From assembly GCA_028693165.1 (NCBI GenBank), contig JAQUVX010000002.1, positions 124,001-188,000 on the forward strand: DNA of 64,000 nt. The letters are read 5' to 3'. Source of the DNA: Lachnospiraceae bacterium. GTDB taxonomy: Bacteria > Bacillota > Clostridia > Lachnospirales > Lachnospiraceae. A program made the translations under genes and the position numbers. Below are positions 8,391-17,545 of this stretch, piece by piece. How positions within the stretch are numbered: the first letter of the stretch is position 1; each line of letters starts with the position of its first letter. The notes below the pieces were generated by a model. The model did not search any database. It was not told where the DNA came from and worked only from the letters and a program-made list of their open reading frames with translations.

Positions 8391-8721
8391 GCTTCTTCTC
8401 CTCCAGTGCCATCTGCTGCACCAGTTCCTTCACCTTCGTCTCCAGCTGTGAAATATGGACCGTCATATAAAATACCTTCACGATCAAAATGAAGATCGCA
8501 AACAGGAATAAAAAGTTCGTCGTTGCATAGATACCGAGCACATGTGCGCAAAAATCCGCCACCGATGGAAACAGGCTGTAGACAACCAGAACCAGAGCCA
8601 GCACAATCCAGAAAATAGCACTCTCAATCTGCATCTTGGAATGCCGGATTCTCCGCACGATCAGGCAAAAGGTTCCCAGCGATACCAGAATCAGCGCAAT
8701 CCGAAGCGTCATTGTCATCAT
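8374..8721 (-). CDS. DUF2304 small membrane protein
   Basis: A 115-residue protein with three hydrophobic segments and a short C-terminal coiled coil (ISQLETKVKELVQQMALEEK). The spacing MQIESAIFWIVLALVLVVYS and IYATTNFLFLFAIF is typical of DUF2304. The start is the ATG that overlaps the upstream glycosyltransferase stop as ATGA (8718-8721), preceded by GGAGGGG; the longer reading frame would start inside the upstream gene. DUF2304 proteins often sit next to GT2 transferases and may help anchor or partner them; the molecular role is not known. Confidence 0.8.
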   Translation of the reverse strand: MMTMTLRIALILVSLGTFCLIVRRIRHSKMQIESAIFWIVLALVLVVYSLFPSVADFCAHVLGIYATTNFLFLFAIFILIVKVFYMTVHISQLETKVKELVQQMALEEKKHEEEI

Positions 8722-9665
8722 AGGCGTCCCCTCCATTTCTTTTCCCAGTACAGCGGACTCATACTGCACCAGAGAATCATCTTTTTCGGAAGCTTCCGAT
8801 ACTGTTTTCCCAGCCGGTAGCCCAGGTATTTGCAGCCGCTGCTGATCACAAGCGACGGGATCAGCCAGAAGTGGAAGCTCTTTAACAGATAGCTTGCCGT
8901 CTGTTTCACCATCCGGATGCCCTCGCCCTCGGACGGGAGATTTTCAAACACCTCCGGGTGATCGGCCTGCGACACGGCCAGATCAAAATTCCGGTGAAAC
9001 TGCTGCATGGGGGTCAGATTGTGCGAATGGATGACCTGCGCATCCGCGGCATAAACGATGGCATAGCCTGCCTGAATTGCTGCTGCCGCATAAATCATAT
9101 CCTCATTGAAGATTGTACTCGCCGTAAAGCCTTCCAGCTTTTCAAAAATATCCTTCCGATACGCACAGCATACATTGGACGCAAAATACGTCTTGATGCC
9201 AAGCTTTGGAAGATCCCGTTTCGTCTTGATCACGCCCTCCGCCGGGTAGTTGAATTTACGTGTGTACCGCTCAATGAAACGGCAGTCCTTCGCCGGAAGC
9301 TGCCGCGCGTACGCCATGGCCGCAGGTTCCCCCTCCGGCCCGGTTTTGTCCAGCGCTTTGACCAGACGCTCCAGCAGATATTCGTCCTGCGGCACCGCAT
9401 CGTCTGTCATGAAGACCATCACATCCGCCTCTGAATACCACGCCGCCAGATTGCGCGTTGCACCGTGGTCGAACTCCTCTTTTGTCAGATGCTTGACCTC
9501 CAGCCCGCGGATTCCCTTATATCCGTCCGCGTTCCAATAGGACTGCTCCGTATTCATCACGATAATCCGGTTTGGCTGACACGTCTGCTGCTGCAGCATA
9601 TGCAAAAGTCTGGAAAACCGCCGGTCCGGCTTGTACACCGGAATCAACACATCTACCGTCATCAT
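8718..9665 (-). CDS. GT2 glycosyltransferase, rhamnosyltransferase-like
   Basis: A 315-residue GT-A enzyme. It opens with VDVLIPVYKPDRRFSRLL, has the family stretch KEEFDHGATRN, the DxD-type acidic motif FMTDDAVPQ (about 90-98) and the acceptor-side FNEDMIYAAAAIQAG, matching bacterial rhamnosyltransferase-like GT2 proteins. It transfers a sugar from a nucleotide donor to the growing lipid-linked repeat unit on the cytoplasmic face. It overlaps the genes on both sides by 4 nt (ATGA), so the flippase, this gene and DUF2304 are translationally coupled. Donor and acceptor are not predictable, though rfbC in the same operon makes dTDP-rhamnose a candidate donor. Confidence 0.85.
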   Translation of the reverse strand: MMTVDVLIPVYKPDRRFSRLLHMLQQQTCQPNRIIVMNTEQSYWNADGYKGIRGLEVKHLTKEEFDHGATRNLAAWYSEADVMVFMTDDAVPQDEYLLERLVKALDKTGPEGEPAAMAYARQLPAKDCRFIERYTRKFNYPAEGVIKTKRDLPKLGIKTYFASNVCCAYRKDIFEKLEGFTASTIFNEDMIYAAAAIQAGYAIVYAADAQVIHSHNLTPMQQFHRNFDLAVSQADHPEVFENLPSEGEGIRMVKQTASYLLKSFHFWLIPSLVISSGCKYLGYRLGKQYRKLPKKMILWCSMSPLYWEKKWRGRL

Positions 9666-10957
9666 TTACACCCTTTCATTTCCTTTCCATGAAAAAACGC
9701 GATCCATGCCATCCACACAAATCCTATTGCCATTCCAACCATCAAAAGCAGATAGCTCACAGCCGCTCCCAAAATCCCATAGCGGACGACAAACCATGGG
9801 GCCAGCAGCGCCGCGGCGGCAGTCATCACCAGATAGATTCCAAAAATGACACCTTGTCTGCGCATAATGACAAGCGCATAATAATACAGATTCAAAATTG
9901 CATAAAAGCCGCCGCCCAGCACGATCAGAGCAAACGCACCATTGTACCCGGTCAGTTTTCCCGTATAGGCCGGGCCCAGCAGATATTCAAGAATTCCAAG
10001 CACGGGTCGGCCAAGCAGAATAACGCCAGCCATCGCCAATACGCTCAATCCGCCGATCACCGCAGAAATCCGGAGCAGCTTCTTCGCAAAATCCCCGAAA
10101 CGGTGTTCCGTCCAGCAGACCGTTAAATAGGTCAGAAACGGGCGAATCACAAATCCGGCGGCCAGATTGATGATGGAGGTCGGCATAAAAATCACATTGA
10201 AATAACCGGATGCCGCATCATTTAGGTTGGCATCGATGGCGTACTTCGATGCGGAAAATACATAAAAATCGAGAAATACCGATACAAACAAAAGAATCGT
10301 CTCCGCCGTCAGCGGCAGGAGGCGGCCGGCATCCCAGCTGTAATCAACACCGTCAAGCTCACGCAGCACCACCACATCAAACAAAAGCACTCCGGCAACC
10401 TGGGCACAGACCGCCGCCACGCACGCTGCCCCAAGATTCTTTCCTGCCACCAGCGTGACGAGGAACACACCCACGGACAATATGGTTCGGAAGGTATTGG
10501 ACTTTCCGGTCAGGTAAAGGTATCCGCGGCGCTGAAATTCCGATTCATAGACATCGGCAAAACCGTCGATGACTTTGTAGGCAATCAGCAAAAAAATAAT
10601 GATGGCCTTGTTGGCGGAATAGCCGGTCACCGCAAGGTAGACGCCGCCCAGCAGAATAGCCGCCGCACAGGTAATCAGACGGTGATGCAGATAATCTCCA
10701 AAGCGAAAGGCCCCGGTTCCGTCGGTGATGTGGAACGGGCGGATACCAAAATAGGCGAGCAGAAACATCTGCTGACCGACGGTGCTGAACCCGAAAGCGA
10801 AGATCCCGCCCTGCTCCTCGCCTGCAAGCCGCATGACAAGAAAGGATAATACCATGCTGGCAAAGGCGTAGCAGAAGCTGCCGATCATGTTCCATACCAT
10901 ATTCTGTTGTTCCCGATTCGGGGTGGTGTGAAGCAGGAGGCTGGACCAGGTTGTCAT
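9662..10957 (-). CDS. Wzx-type oligosaccharide flippase (MOP superfamily)
   Basis: A 431-residue protein with about 12 predicted membrane segments, no signal peptide, and the MATE/MOP-like N-terminus (MVWNMIGSFCYAFASMVLS). It would flip undecaprenyl-linked repeat units across the membrane. It is one of two flippases in the locus; the other at 13924-15387 belongs to a different subfamily. The first ATG (10957) has AAAGGA 14 bp away, rather far, and an internal ATG at 10900 in front of VWNMIGSF is a possible alternative start. A 107-bp gap with a large palindrome precedes it, so it may head a sub-operon. Confidence 0.8.
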   Translation of the reverse strand: MTTWSSLLLHTTPNREQQNMVWNMIGSFCYAFASMVLSFLVMRLAGEEQGGIFAFGFSTVGQQMFLLAYFGIRPFHITDGTGAFRFGDYLHHRLITCAAAILLGGVYLAVTGYSANKAIIIFLLIAYKVIDGFADVYESEFQRRGYLYLTGKSNTFRTILSVGVFLVTLVAGKNLGAACVAAVCAQVAGVLLFDVVVLRELDGVDYSWDAGRLLPLTAETILLFVSVFLDFYVFSASKYAIDANLNDAASGYFNVIFMPTSIINLAAGFVIRPFLTYLTVCWTEHRFGDFAKKLLRISAVIGGLSVLAMAGVILLGRPVLGILEYLLGPAYTGKLTGYNGAFALIVLGGGFYAILNLYYYALVIMRRQGVIFGIYLVMTAAAALLAPWFVVRYGILGAAVSYLLLMVGMAIGFVWMAWIAFFHGKEMKGCK

Positions 10958-11006
10958 GGGTGGGTGGGGTGTCCTTTCTGTGTGGTAGTGCGGGCATTCG
11001 CCCTAT

Positions 11007-11071
11007 AAGGTAGTACGAAACAAAATCTGCTTATGTGCTAGCACAACGCGGATTTTGCTTCGCCCTACCTT
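11007..11071. repeat. Long imperfect palindrome inside the polysaccharide operon
   Basis: Arms 11007-11030 and 11048-11071 match at 20 of 24 positions as an inverted repeat (core CAAAATC/GATTTTG, outer AAGGTAG/CTACCTT), and the loop itself contains the perfect palindrome TGTGCTAGCACA (11034-11045). One arm overlaps the last codons of the upstream glycosyltransferase. No T-tract follows, so it looks like a palindromic repeat or RNA-processing stem rather than a simple terminator. Confidence 0.6.
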
Positions 11072-11766
11072 GCACGGCTCTTTGCTTGCCGGAAGTTTTG
11101 GATCATCAAAATTGAGATTAGTATCCTTGCCATATACCGCACCGCTACCATGGGCTTCAAGTAGCTTTCGCCGCCGTTTCGCTCATCGATTTTCACGGGG
11201 ACTTCGGCGATTTTGGCACCTTGCTTCAGGAGGTAGGAGATCGTGTCGGGTTCGGGGCCGTAGTTTAGGCTCAGGGCGAATTCGCGGATCATCTCGCGGT
11301 TGAACATGCGCATGCCAGAGGTCGGATCGGCGACGTGGACTCCCGTGGTCAGCCGGATCGCAGCCGTGATCAGACGGCTCCCGATCATGCGGAGCGACAT
11401 ACTTTTCTTCTCGTCTATAAAACGGCTCCCGATCACGATGTCGTATCCCTGGTCCATCTTCCGGCGCATCATCTCGATGTATTCCGGACGATGCTGTCCG
11501 TCTCCGTCAAATTGAATCGCGTAGGCGTAATGTTTGTAATGGGCATATTTCATCCCTGCCTGAAAGCAGCCTGCCAGTCCCAAATTCACCGGCAGATCCA
11601 GCAGATGATAGCCATGCTCCCGGCAGATCTCCACCGTCCGATCGGTGGAGCCGTCATTGACCACGATGTAATCCAGTTCCGGATAATTCCGCTCCAGTTC
11701 GCCGACCACCATCTCAATATTCGCCTCTTCATTATATGCAGGAATGATTACCAGCACCTTATCCAT
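11065..11766 (-). CDS. GT2 glycosyltransferase, DPM1/GtrB-like
   Basis: A 233-residue single-domain GT-A protein with the polyprenyl-phosphate-transferase pattern: IIPAYNEEANIEMVV at the start, VVNDGSTDRT (about 36-45), QFDGDGQHRPEYI (DxD) and the C-terminal DERNGGESYLKP. Relatives transfer a hexose to dolichyl or undecaprenyl phosphate. Unlike GtrB it lacks C-terminal membrane helices, so it may act as a soluble or peripherally bound enzyme. It lies 12 bp downstream of the DegT aminotransferase gene. A lipid-phosphosugar made here could feed the DUF2142 protein; this link is inference. Confidence 0.85.
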   Translation of the reverse strand: MDKVLVIIPAYNEEANIEMVVGELERNYPELDYIVVNDGSTDRTVEICREHGYHLLDLPVNLGLAGCFQAGMKYAHYKHYAYAIQFDGDGQHRPEYIEMMRRKMDQGYDIVIGSRFIDEKKSMSLRMIGSRLITAAIRLTTGVHVADPTSGMRMFNREMIREFALSLNYGPEPDTISYLLKQGAKIAEVPVKIDERNGGESYLKPMVAVRYMARILISILMIQNFRQAKSRAR

Positions 11767-11778
11767 AGCTTTCTCCTA

Positions 11779-12888
11779 TTACTGTTCCAATATGATATCA
11801 CAAATCTCATCCACCACCTCAAGCGGCAGATCCGCATACAGCGGCAGTGTCAGTACCTGACTGGCGATCCGCTGCGCCACCGGCGTATCCTCCGCACGGA
11901 ACTGATCCCGATAGCAGGCATAGCTGTTGATGCACGGATAAAAATATTTTCTTGCAAAAATGTTGAACGCTTTCAGCTTCTCAAAGATCTGATCCCTGGT
12001 CGCCGAAAATCCGTCAAATACCACAGGCATATAGGCATAATTGGACCGCACGCCCGGCTGCTCCCTGCACAGGCGGATGCCCGGTATGCCGCCAAGGCGC
12101 TCCCGGTAACGCTCCGCCAGCACCTTCCGTTTGGCGATCTCCCCGTCCAGATGGCGCAGATTGCAGAGTCCCATGGCCGCCTGAAACTCGTTCATCTTGC
12201 CGTTTGCCCCCACATATTCCACGCTCTCATAGCCGGTAATCCCAAAATTCTTGAGCTGATAAAGCAGATCCTTTAACTTCTCATCGCGAAAGGCCACCGC
12301 ACCGCCCTCGATGCTGTGAAATACCTTCGTCGCATGAAAGCTGAACATGGACGCATCGCCAAATTCTGCCACGCCTTTTCCATTCAGCTCCTCGCCAAAG
12401 GTATGAGCCGCGTCGTATACGACCTTTAAGTGATGCCGGTCCGCGATCTCCTGAATGCGCTCCACATCACAGAGATTGCCGTAGACGTGCACCGGCACGA
12501 TCGCACAGGTCTTTTCTGTAATCAGGCTTTCCAGCTGATCCACATCCAATGTATAATCTTCCTCATTAATGTCACAAAATACCGGCGTCAGACCATTTCG
12601 CACAATCGCATGCGTCGTGGAGGCAAAGCTGAAAGGCGTCGTGATAACCTCGCCGCTCAGATTCATGGCCTGCAGCGTCAGTTCCAGCGCCATGTGTCCA
12701 TTGACAAACAGCTCCAGATTTGGTGTCTTCATATATGCTTTCAGCTGCGCCTTCAATTCCTCATGGTAGTTTCCCATGTTGGTCAGCCATGCCGTCTCCC
12801 AGATCGGCTTTAACATCTCCACATATTCTTCCAGCGGAGGCAGGGAAGATCGGGTCACCAGAATCGGTGTCTCATGCTTTGTTCTCAT
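11779..12888 (-). CDS. DegT/DnrJ/EryC1-family sugar aminotransferase
   Basis: A 369-residue PLP enzyme that aminates a nucleotide-linked keto sugar. The PLP lysine is K188 in MFSFHATKVFHSIEGG, a version close to RffA/FdtB-like transaminases; FVNGHMALEL and DAAHTFG supply other cofactor contacts. The C-terminal domain contains the substrate loop RSNYAYMPVVFDGF. It overlaps the ATP-grasp gene by 17 nt. With RfbC the set suggests a 3- or 4-amino-6-deoxyhexose in the glycan, although no matching ketoisomerase or acetyltransferase for that sugar is seen in the window. Confidence 0.88.
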   Translation of the reverse strand: MRTKHETPILVTRSSLPPLEEYVEMLKPIWETAWLTNMGNYHEELKAQLKAYMKTPNLELFVNGHMALELTLQAMNLSGEVITTPFSFASTTHAIVRNGLTPVFCDINEEDYTLDVDQLESLITEKTCAIVPVHVYGNLCDVERIQEIADRHHLKVVYDAAHTFGEELNGKGVAEFGDASMFSFHATKVFHSIEGGAVAFRDEKLKDLLYQLKNFGITGYESVEYVGANGKMNEFQAAMGLCNLRHLDGEIAKRKVLAERYRERLGGIPGIRLCREQPGVRSNYAYMPVVFDGFSATRDQIFEKLKAFNIFARKYFYPCINSYACYRDQFRAEDTPVAQRIASQVLTLPLYADLPLEVVDEICDIILEQ

Positions 12889-13927
12889 CCGTAGTGCCCT
12901 CCTTCATCCGATATTCCGTATAGCGTCTTGCAATATACTGATCCTGAACTTCATTTCGCGGCTCAATCCCCTTGCCGGTAAAACAGTTCAAGTGATTCTT
13001 AACCATATCATACCCCGCCGCGCAGGAGAATGCAACCCCGCCCGCAAACCGCGGATTACACTCCAGAAAATACCACTCGGACGGTCCCGCTTCGATAAAT
13101 TCAAAATTCACACAGCCGCGAATGTCCAGCGCCCCCGCGATCCCACGGCACTGCGCCTCCAGCACCTCATCGCGGAACACATGAACCGAAGTTCCGGCAC
13201 CGTTTAAGGTCCGCAGAAGCTCCCGCCGCGGCAGGCAGACACACTCTCCCGATTCCGGGTCCCGCACCACATCCACGGTGACCACCATGCCTTCCAGCTT
13301 CGGCTGTACCAGATAGCGATCCAGTCCCGCCGCATCCTGGCGGCAGCGTTTGACCGCAGACGCAAACTGCTCCGGATTTTCGACGATCATGAGACCCTGG
13401 CTGCTCCGCCCGTCTATCGGCTTGATCACCCGCGGATAGGAAAGCGCAGACTCCGGGCACGCCGACTGTTTCGCCGTCTCCTGCTCCGCCACTTCCGACA
13501 GCCTCCGCCCCGGAATGGTCCTGCAAAGCCCGCGCTCCGCCAGAAAATGTTCTGTCTTCTCCTTATTTCGGCACAGGGCAACCGTATCATGCCCCGGCAT
13601 ACAGATCGTCACACCCGGAAGCTGCTCTGACAAATCTGCCTCCTCGCCCCAGCGCTGGAGCGCATCCACCTCCACGTCCGTCGACGGAATCAGAAGCGAC
13701 ACCTGCTCACGCGCGCACAGCGCCTGTAAAAACGTCCGGTAATGCTCCACATCCGTCGCATACGGCGCCTGCGCAAACACCTCCACATCCAGGGAGCTGG
13801 CGACCCACTCCGCCGGATAAATATCACATCCGATTACCCGGTATCCCTCCCGCCTGCACGATGCAATCACCGCTCCCGACGAAAATGATCCAATGGCTGT
13901 TACCAGCACTGTTTCTACTGTCTTCAT
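12872..13927 (-). CDS. ATP-grasp domain protein of the polysaccharide locus
   Basis: A 351-residue protein with a preATP-grasp Rossmann-like N-terminus (VLVTAIGSFSSGAVIASCRR), the ATP-grasp lysines (RVIKPIDGRSSQGL, about 173-186) and the C-terminal acidic metal site (INFEF-type segment VNFEFIEA, then FLECNPRFAGGVAF). This carbamoyl-phosphate-synthase-like subgroup ligates a carboxylate to an amine or other nucleophile using ATP. In polysaccharide loci such enzymes are thought to decorate sugars with amino acids or other acids. Directly next to a sugar aminotransferase (17-nt overlap) it may acylate the newly made amino group; this is inference. It overlaps the upstream flippase by 4 nt. Confidence 0.75.
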   Translation of the reverse strand: MKTVETVLVTAIGSFSSGAVIASCRREGYRVIGCDIYPAEWVASSLDVEVFAQAPYATDVEHYRTFLQALCAREQVSLLIPSTDVEVDALQRWGEEADLSEQLPGVTICMPGHDTVALCRNKEKTEHFLAERGLCRTIPGRRLSEVAEQETAKQSACPESALSYPRVIKPIDGRSSQGLMIVENPEQFASAVKRCRQDAAGLDRYLVQPKLEGMVVTVDVVRDPESGECVCLPRRELLRTLNGAGTSVHVFRDEVLEAQCRGIAGALDIRGCVNFEFIEAGPSEWYFLECNPRFAGGVAFSCAAGYDMVKNHLNCFTGKGIEPRNEVQDQYIARRYTEYRMKEGTTDENKA

Positions 13928-15387
13928 TCCGATCTCCTCCGTGCCATCCAGCTTTTCGCCAGGTCACGCAAATAACAAAAACTTTCCATATGAACCGCCC
14001 ACGCCAGGAAGATATAAACCACAGCTCCGCACAAAATCTGCGCCATAAGCTTTAACCACACCGACATCTCCGGCAGCCATGCCCCAAACAGCATGACAAG
14101 AATACACATAACCGTGGAAAGCACCGCCGACGGCATCACATCCATCCACTGATGGAAAATACTGTATCCAAGCAGCTTCTTGTTCGGAGCCGCATTGATG
14201 AAGGTGCACAGAAAATCCTGAAACGCTTTCAGACACACCATAATATACACATTAAACTGCATACCGATCAGCAGCGCCAGCAGACTGAGCGCCTTCTTCA
14301 CGATCTCGAGTTTCAGAAAAATATCACTGCGCCCCACCGCATTGATGGCCTGGAGATTCGTGATATGAATCGGCCAGAAGCAATAGGAGACACACATGAT
14401 CCGCAAAAACGGCACGCAGATCATCCATTTTTCTCCCAAAAGTGCCAGCACCAGCGTATCCGCCACCGCAAACAGTCCCAGAAGCATCGGGATCACCGAA
14501 AACGAGCTTAAGCGGATCGCCCGCCGCACCATCTGCCGCACCGCCGACACATCGTCCTGCCGGGTGGAGAACGCCGGAAGCAGAACCGCCTGAATCGCCG
14601 CTCCGAGATTACTCGCGATCAATTTGGGAAACTGCTCACCGCGATTGTAGCTGCCCAGCAATTCTTCATTATATATCTTTCCGATCAAAAGTCCATACAA
14701 ATTATTAAAAACCGTATCCAAAAGAGAGGCACACAGCAGTTTCCAGCCAAACGCAAACATCTCCTGCACGCGGCTGATCGCAAAACAGATCCGCGGTTTC
14801 CAGGATACCGTGAGAAACAGCACGATCATCAGCGCCATATAATAGGTAAGCTGCTGTCCCACCATGGCCCACACACCAAAACCCAGGTACGCCAGCGTAA
14901 TGCTGAACACACCCGAGATCGCCGATGCCGCCAGCGTGGAATAAAAGAGTCCCTTAAATTCCATGTTGCGCGACACAAACGCGGTCTGCACCGAGATGAT
15001 CGCGCCGGGGAACAGCACGAAGGCCAGCACCCGTACGATCGCCTCCAGCTCTGCGATTTGATAGAATCCGGCAATCGCCGGAGCCGCCACGTAAAGCAGT
15101 CCATACATAACCGCTGCCATCGCCAGCTCAAAATAGCAGACGGAAGAAAAATCCACCTCATCCGCCTGCCGTTTCTGAATCAATGCCGTACTGAATCCGC
15201 TCTGCACAAACACATTGGCAATGGCGATAAAGATCATGATGATCCCCACCACGCCATACTCTGCCGGGCTTAACAGCCGCGCCAGAATGATCGCGATCAC
15301 AAACTGGATTCCCTGGGCTCCGCCATTTTCCATCAGCTTCCAGAACAGCCCCTTTACCACCTTTTGTTTCATATCCGTCTCTGTCAC
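13924..15387 (-). CDS. Lipopolysaccharide-type flippase (WzxC/MviN-like MOP family)
   Basis: A 487-residue polytopic protein. The N-terminus KGLFWKLMENGGAQGIQFVI and ILARLLSPAEYGVVGIIMIF is the signature of the polysaccharide biosynthesis C-type flippases, and the middle region FGWKLLCASLLDTVFNNLYG is typical of WzxC. About 14 hydrophobic segments are visible. It overlaps both neighbours by 4 nt (ATGA). Two flippases of different subfamilies in one operon suggest either two lipid-linked products or a locus assembled from two sources. Confidence 0.88.
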   Translation of the reverse strand: MTETDMKQKVVKGLFWKLMENGGAQGIQFVIAIILARLLSPAEYGVVGIIMIFIAIANVFVQSGFSTALIQKRQADEVDFSSVCYFELAMAAVMYGLLYVAAPAIAGFYQIAELEAIVRVLAFVLFPGAIISVQTAFVSRNMEFKGLFYSTLAASAISGVFSITLAYLGFGVWAMVGQQLTYYMALMIVLFLTVSWKPRICFAISRVQEMFAFGWKLLCASLLDTVFNNLYGLLIGKIYNEELLGSYNRGEQFPKLIASNLGAAIQAVLLPAFSTRQDDVSAVRQMVRRAIRLSSFSVIPMLLGLFAVADTLVLALLGEKWMICVPFLRIMCVSYCFWPIHITNLQAINAVGRSDIFLKLEIVKKALSLLALLIGMQFNVYIMVCLKAFQDFLCTFINAAPNKKLLGYSIFHQWMDVMPSAVLSTVMCILVMLFGAWLPEMSVWLKLMAQILCGAVVYIFLAWAVHMESFCYLRDLAKSWMARRRSE

Positions 15388-16490
15388 GATGTTCTCCTTA
15401 CCTTCACATGCCGCTTAATGCCCCGAAATCCCCAGTGAATCACTAGGATCATCCCCACGACCAGCAGGCTCTCAAGCCCGTTGACCAGACTCCCGTTCCA
15501 CGCATCAAACCGATCCAGAAGAACCGGTGCCAGATAACGGATCACCAGCGTATGCATACAATAGACCGACAACGTTGCCGTTCCCACATAGCGCGCAATC
15601 CATTGCAGCAGACCGTTTTTGTCTGCCGGAAGCCGAAACGCCAGCAAAAACAGTCCCGCCGCCAAAAGCATCGTGGAACTCCAGTAATAGACACTTTCCA
15701 GCCGAACGCCCGCCCACAAAAAGGTTTTAGTCTGCCAGAACCGAATCAGCATAAGCCCCGCCATGCCTGCCGCCGCCAAAAGCACCGCCGTCCTGGTTTT
15801 CCACTTCTCCCGCTGCCCGTAAAGAAGTGCCCCCAGCAGATAATAAACCATGAAATTGGAATAGCGGAAGCTGAACGGATTGATCTCCGCAAGCGCGCCG
15901 ATGTCCCACGCCTCCTTCTGGATGACCGAGGCGCATACCCCCAGCAGGAAATTCCCGGAGGTCAGCAGTTGATTAAACGCGATCAGAACGACCAGGGCGT
16001 ACCGAAAACAAGCTTTGTCCCACAGCTCTTCCGAGGACAGCTTTGCTTCCCCGGTTCCTCCGCACCCATAATAAAACAGCGGGGCCGCCAGCAATACCGC
16101 GATCATCCCCTGGAAAAACCAGAAATGCTCCGTCGTCACCTGCTCCATGGGCTGAAACAGAAAGAGGTAGGAAAGCACCGCTCTCGAAGCATCCCCCCAC
16201 TGAAAATCCGGGAGATAGACCACCAGATAAATCAGTTTCCAGATCACCATGGTTCCATATAAATTCAAAATACGTCTCATATGCCGTTTTAAATCAAAGG
16301 GACTGCTGAAAAACACGGCTCCCGACACCATAAAAAAGAGCGGCACTGCTGCGCTCGGCACTAACATAGCTATATTATCCAGAAAACTGTCCGGATTCAA
16401 ACGGGCGTTGTGATAAAAAACCACCCCCAGGATCGCAAATGCCTTGATCAGATCCAAGGTCTTGTCCCGACCGCGCGGTTGACTGCTCAT
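15384..16490 (-). CDS. Acyltransferase family 3 membrane protein
   Basis: A 368-residue protein with about ten membrane segments and the acyltransferase-3 motifs: DKTLDLIKAFAILGVVFYHN with the catalytic-type histidine near residue 30, LFFMVSGAVFF, and a late YCMHTLVIRY. Members O-acetylate (or succinylate) surface glycans using cytoplasmic acyl-CoA. The start ATG at 16490 was chosen because AGGAG lies 8 bp upstream and right after the stop codon of the preceding glycosyltransferase; a longer version would overlap that gene by 14 nt without a site. It overlaps the downstream flippase by 4 nt. Confidence 0.85.
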   Translation of the reverse strand: MSSQPRGRDKTLDLIKAFAILGVVFYHNARLNPDSFLDNIAMLVPSAAVPLFFMVSGAVFFSSPFDLKRHMRRILNLYGTMVIWKLIYLVVYLPDFQWGDASRAVLSYLFLFQPMEQVTTEHFWFFQGMIAVLLAAPLFYYGCGGTGEAKLSSEELWDKACFRYALVVLIAFNQLLTSGNFLLGVCASVIQKEAWDIGALAEINPFSFRYSNFMVYYLLGALLYGQREKWKTRTAVLLAAAGMAGLMLIRFWQTKTFLWAGVRLESVYYWSSTMLLAAGLFLLAFRLPADKNGLLQWIARYVGTATLSVYCMHTLVIRYLAPVLLDRFDAWNGSLVNGLESLLVVGMILVIHWGFRGIKRHVKVRRTS

Positions 16491-16506
16491 ATCATGTTCT
16501 CCTACA

Positions 16507-17481
16507 TCATCTACTGCCATTCCACAGCTTCAATAGCCATCCATACAGCCACGGCGCCCCGGTCTCCAGGCGAATAAAAAACCGCGTCCGCAGGGTAAGC
16601 TCCCGGTAAAACTCCCGGTTCTCCGGCGCCAGCACAATCGCGTACTGCTTTGTGTTCACCTTCGTCAGATAGGTCAGCCGCCGTATGGCGTGTTCCGCCG
16701 CCGCATGGAACCGCCCGCCGCTCTCCTCGTCAAATCCACGGTACATCCGTTCCATAGCCTGTGCGTACTGTCGCTGCTTTTCCTCATAATTGCCCTGCTT
16801 CATCAGCGTCGTCCAGGATGCCGCTCCGCCCAGACGGTACACACACATCGGCCGGTCCATATAATAAGCCCAGCCTCTGGCCGCCGCCAACAGCTGCAGC
16901 GGAATGTCCGCGATCGGTGCATTCATGTAAAAATCAGGCAGCCGGGCAATCATCTCACTTCGAAACAGCAGCGATGCCGTCGGATACCCGGAAGTCTTGT
17001 CGATGATCTCCTCTGAGGTGATCCGTCTGTCGCTCCGGTACGGACGCATCAGCTGCTCCGTCACAGCCCGGCCCTGTACCTCGACGCGGGCACTGTGAAA
17101 GCAGAGGGAACAATCCGGGTGCGCTTCCATATAATCCACCTGCATCTGAAGCTTCTCCGCGTCCGTCCAGTAATCATCGCCCTCACACATCGCCACATAC
17201 CGCCCCCGGACCCGCGGGAAATTGTACAGGCCGCTCACGCTTGTCCGTCCCAGAGCATATTGATTCTGTGTCTGGAGAATCGGAAGGATCCGGTCCGGAT
17301 AACGCGTCGCATACTCCCGGATGATCTCCGCCGTGCCGTCTGTGGACGCATCGTCGTGAATCAGTACCTCGTAAGCAAAATCCGTCTTCTGTTTCAGAAA
17401 ACCTTCCAGTGCATCCCGAATGTAGGAAGCCTGATTATATGTGATGCAGCAGATGCTGACCATCGGCTGATTCTCTGTCAT
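16507..17481 (-). CDS. GT2 glycosyltransferase, first gene of the main operon
   Basis: A 324-residue GT-A enzyme with VSICCITYNQASYIRDALEG at the start, LIHDDASTDGT (about 42-52) and the DxD-containing MCEGDDYWTDAEKL (about 97-110), a pattern common in capsular GT2 enzymes. The start ATG at 17481 follows AGGAG; an ATG five codons earlier has no site. It heads the 12-gene minus-strand operon and has a recognisable promoter 65-95 bp upstream. Donor and acceptor sugars are not predictable. Confidence 0.85.
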   Translation of the reverse strand: MTENQPMVSICCITYNQASYIRDALEGFLKQKTDFAYEVLIHDDASTDGTAEIIREYATRYPDRILPILQTQNQYALGRTSVSGLYNFPRVRGRYVAMCEGDDYWTDAEKLQMQVDYMEAHPDCSLCFHSARVEVQGRAVTEQLMRPYRSDRRITSEEIIDKTSGYPTASLLFRSEMIARLPDFYMNAPIADIPLQLLAAARGWAYYMDRPMCVYRLGGAASWTTLMKQGNYEEKQRQYAQAMERMYRGFDEESGGRFHAAAEHAIRRLTYLTKVNTKQYAIVLAPENREFYRELTLRTRFFIRLETGAPWLYGWLLKLWNGSR

Positions 17482-17545
17482 AATCTCTCCTATCATTTGC
17501 CAATTATCTAACTAATCCCTTACATTTCCCTTATCAATACCTTTT

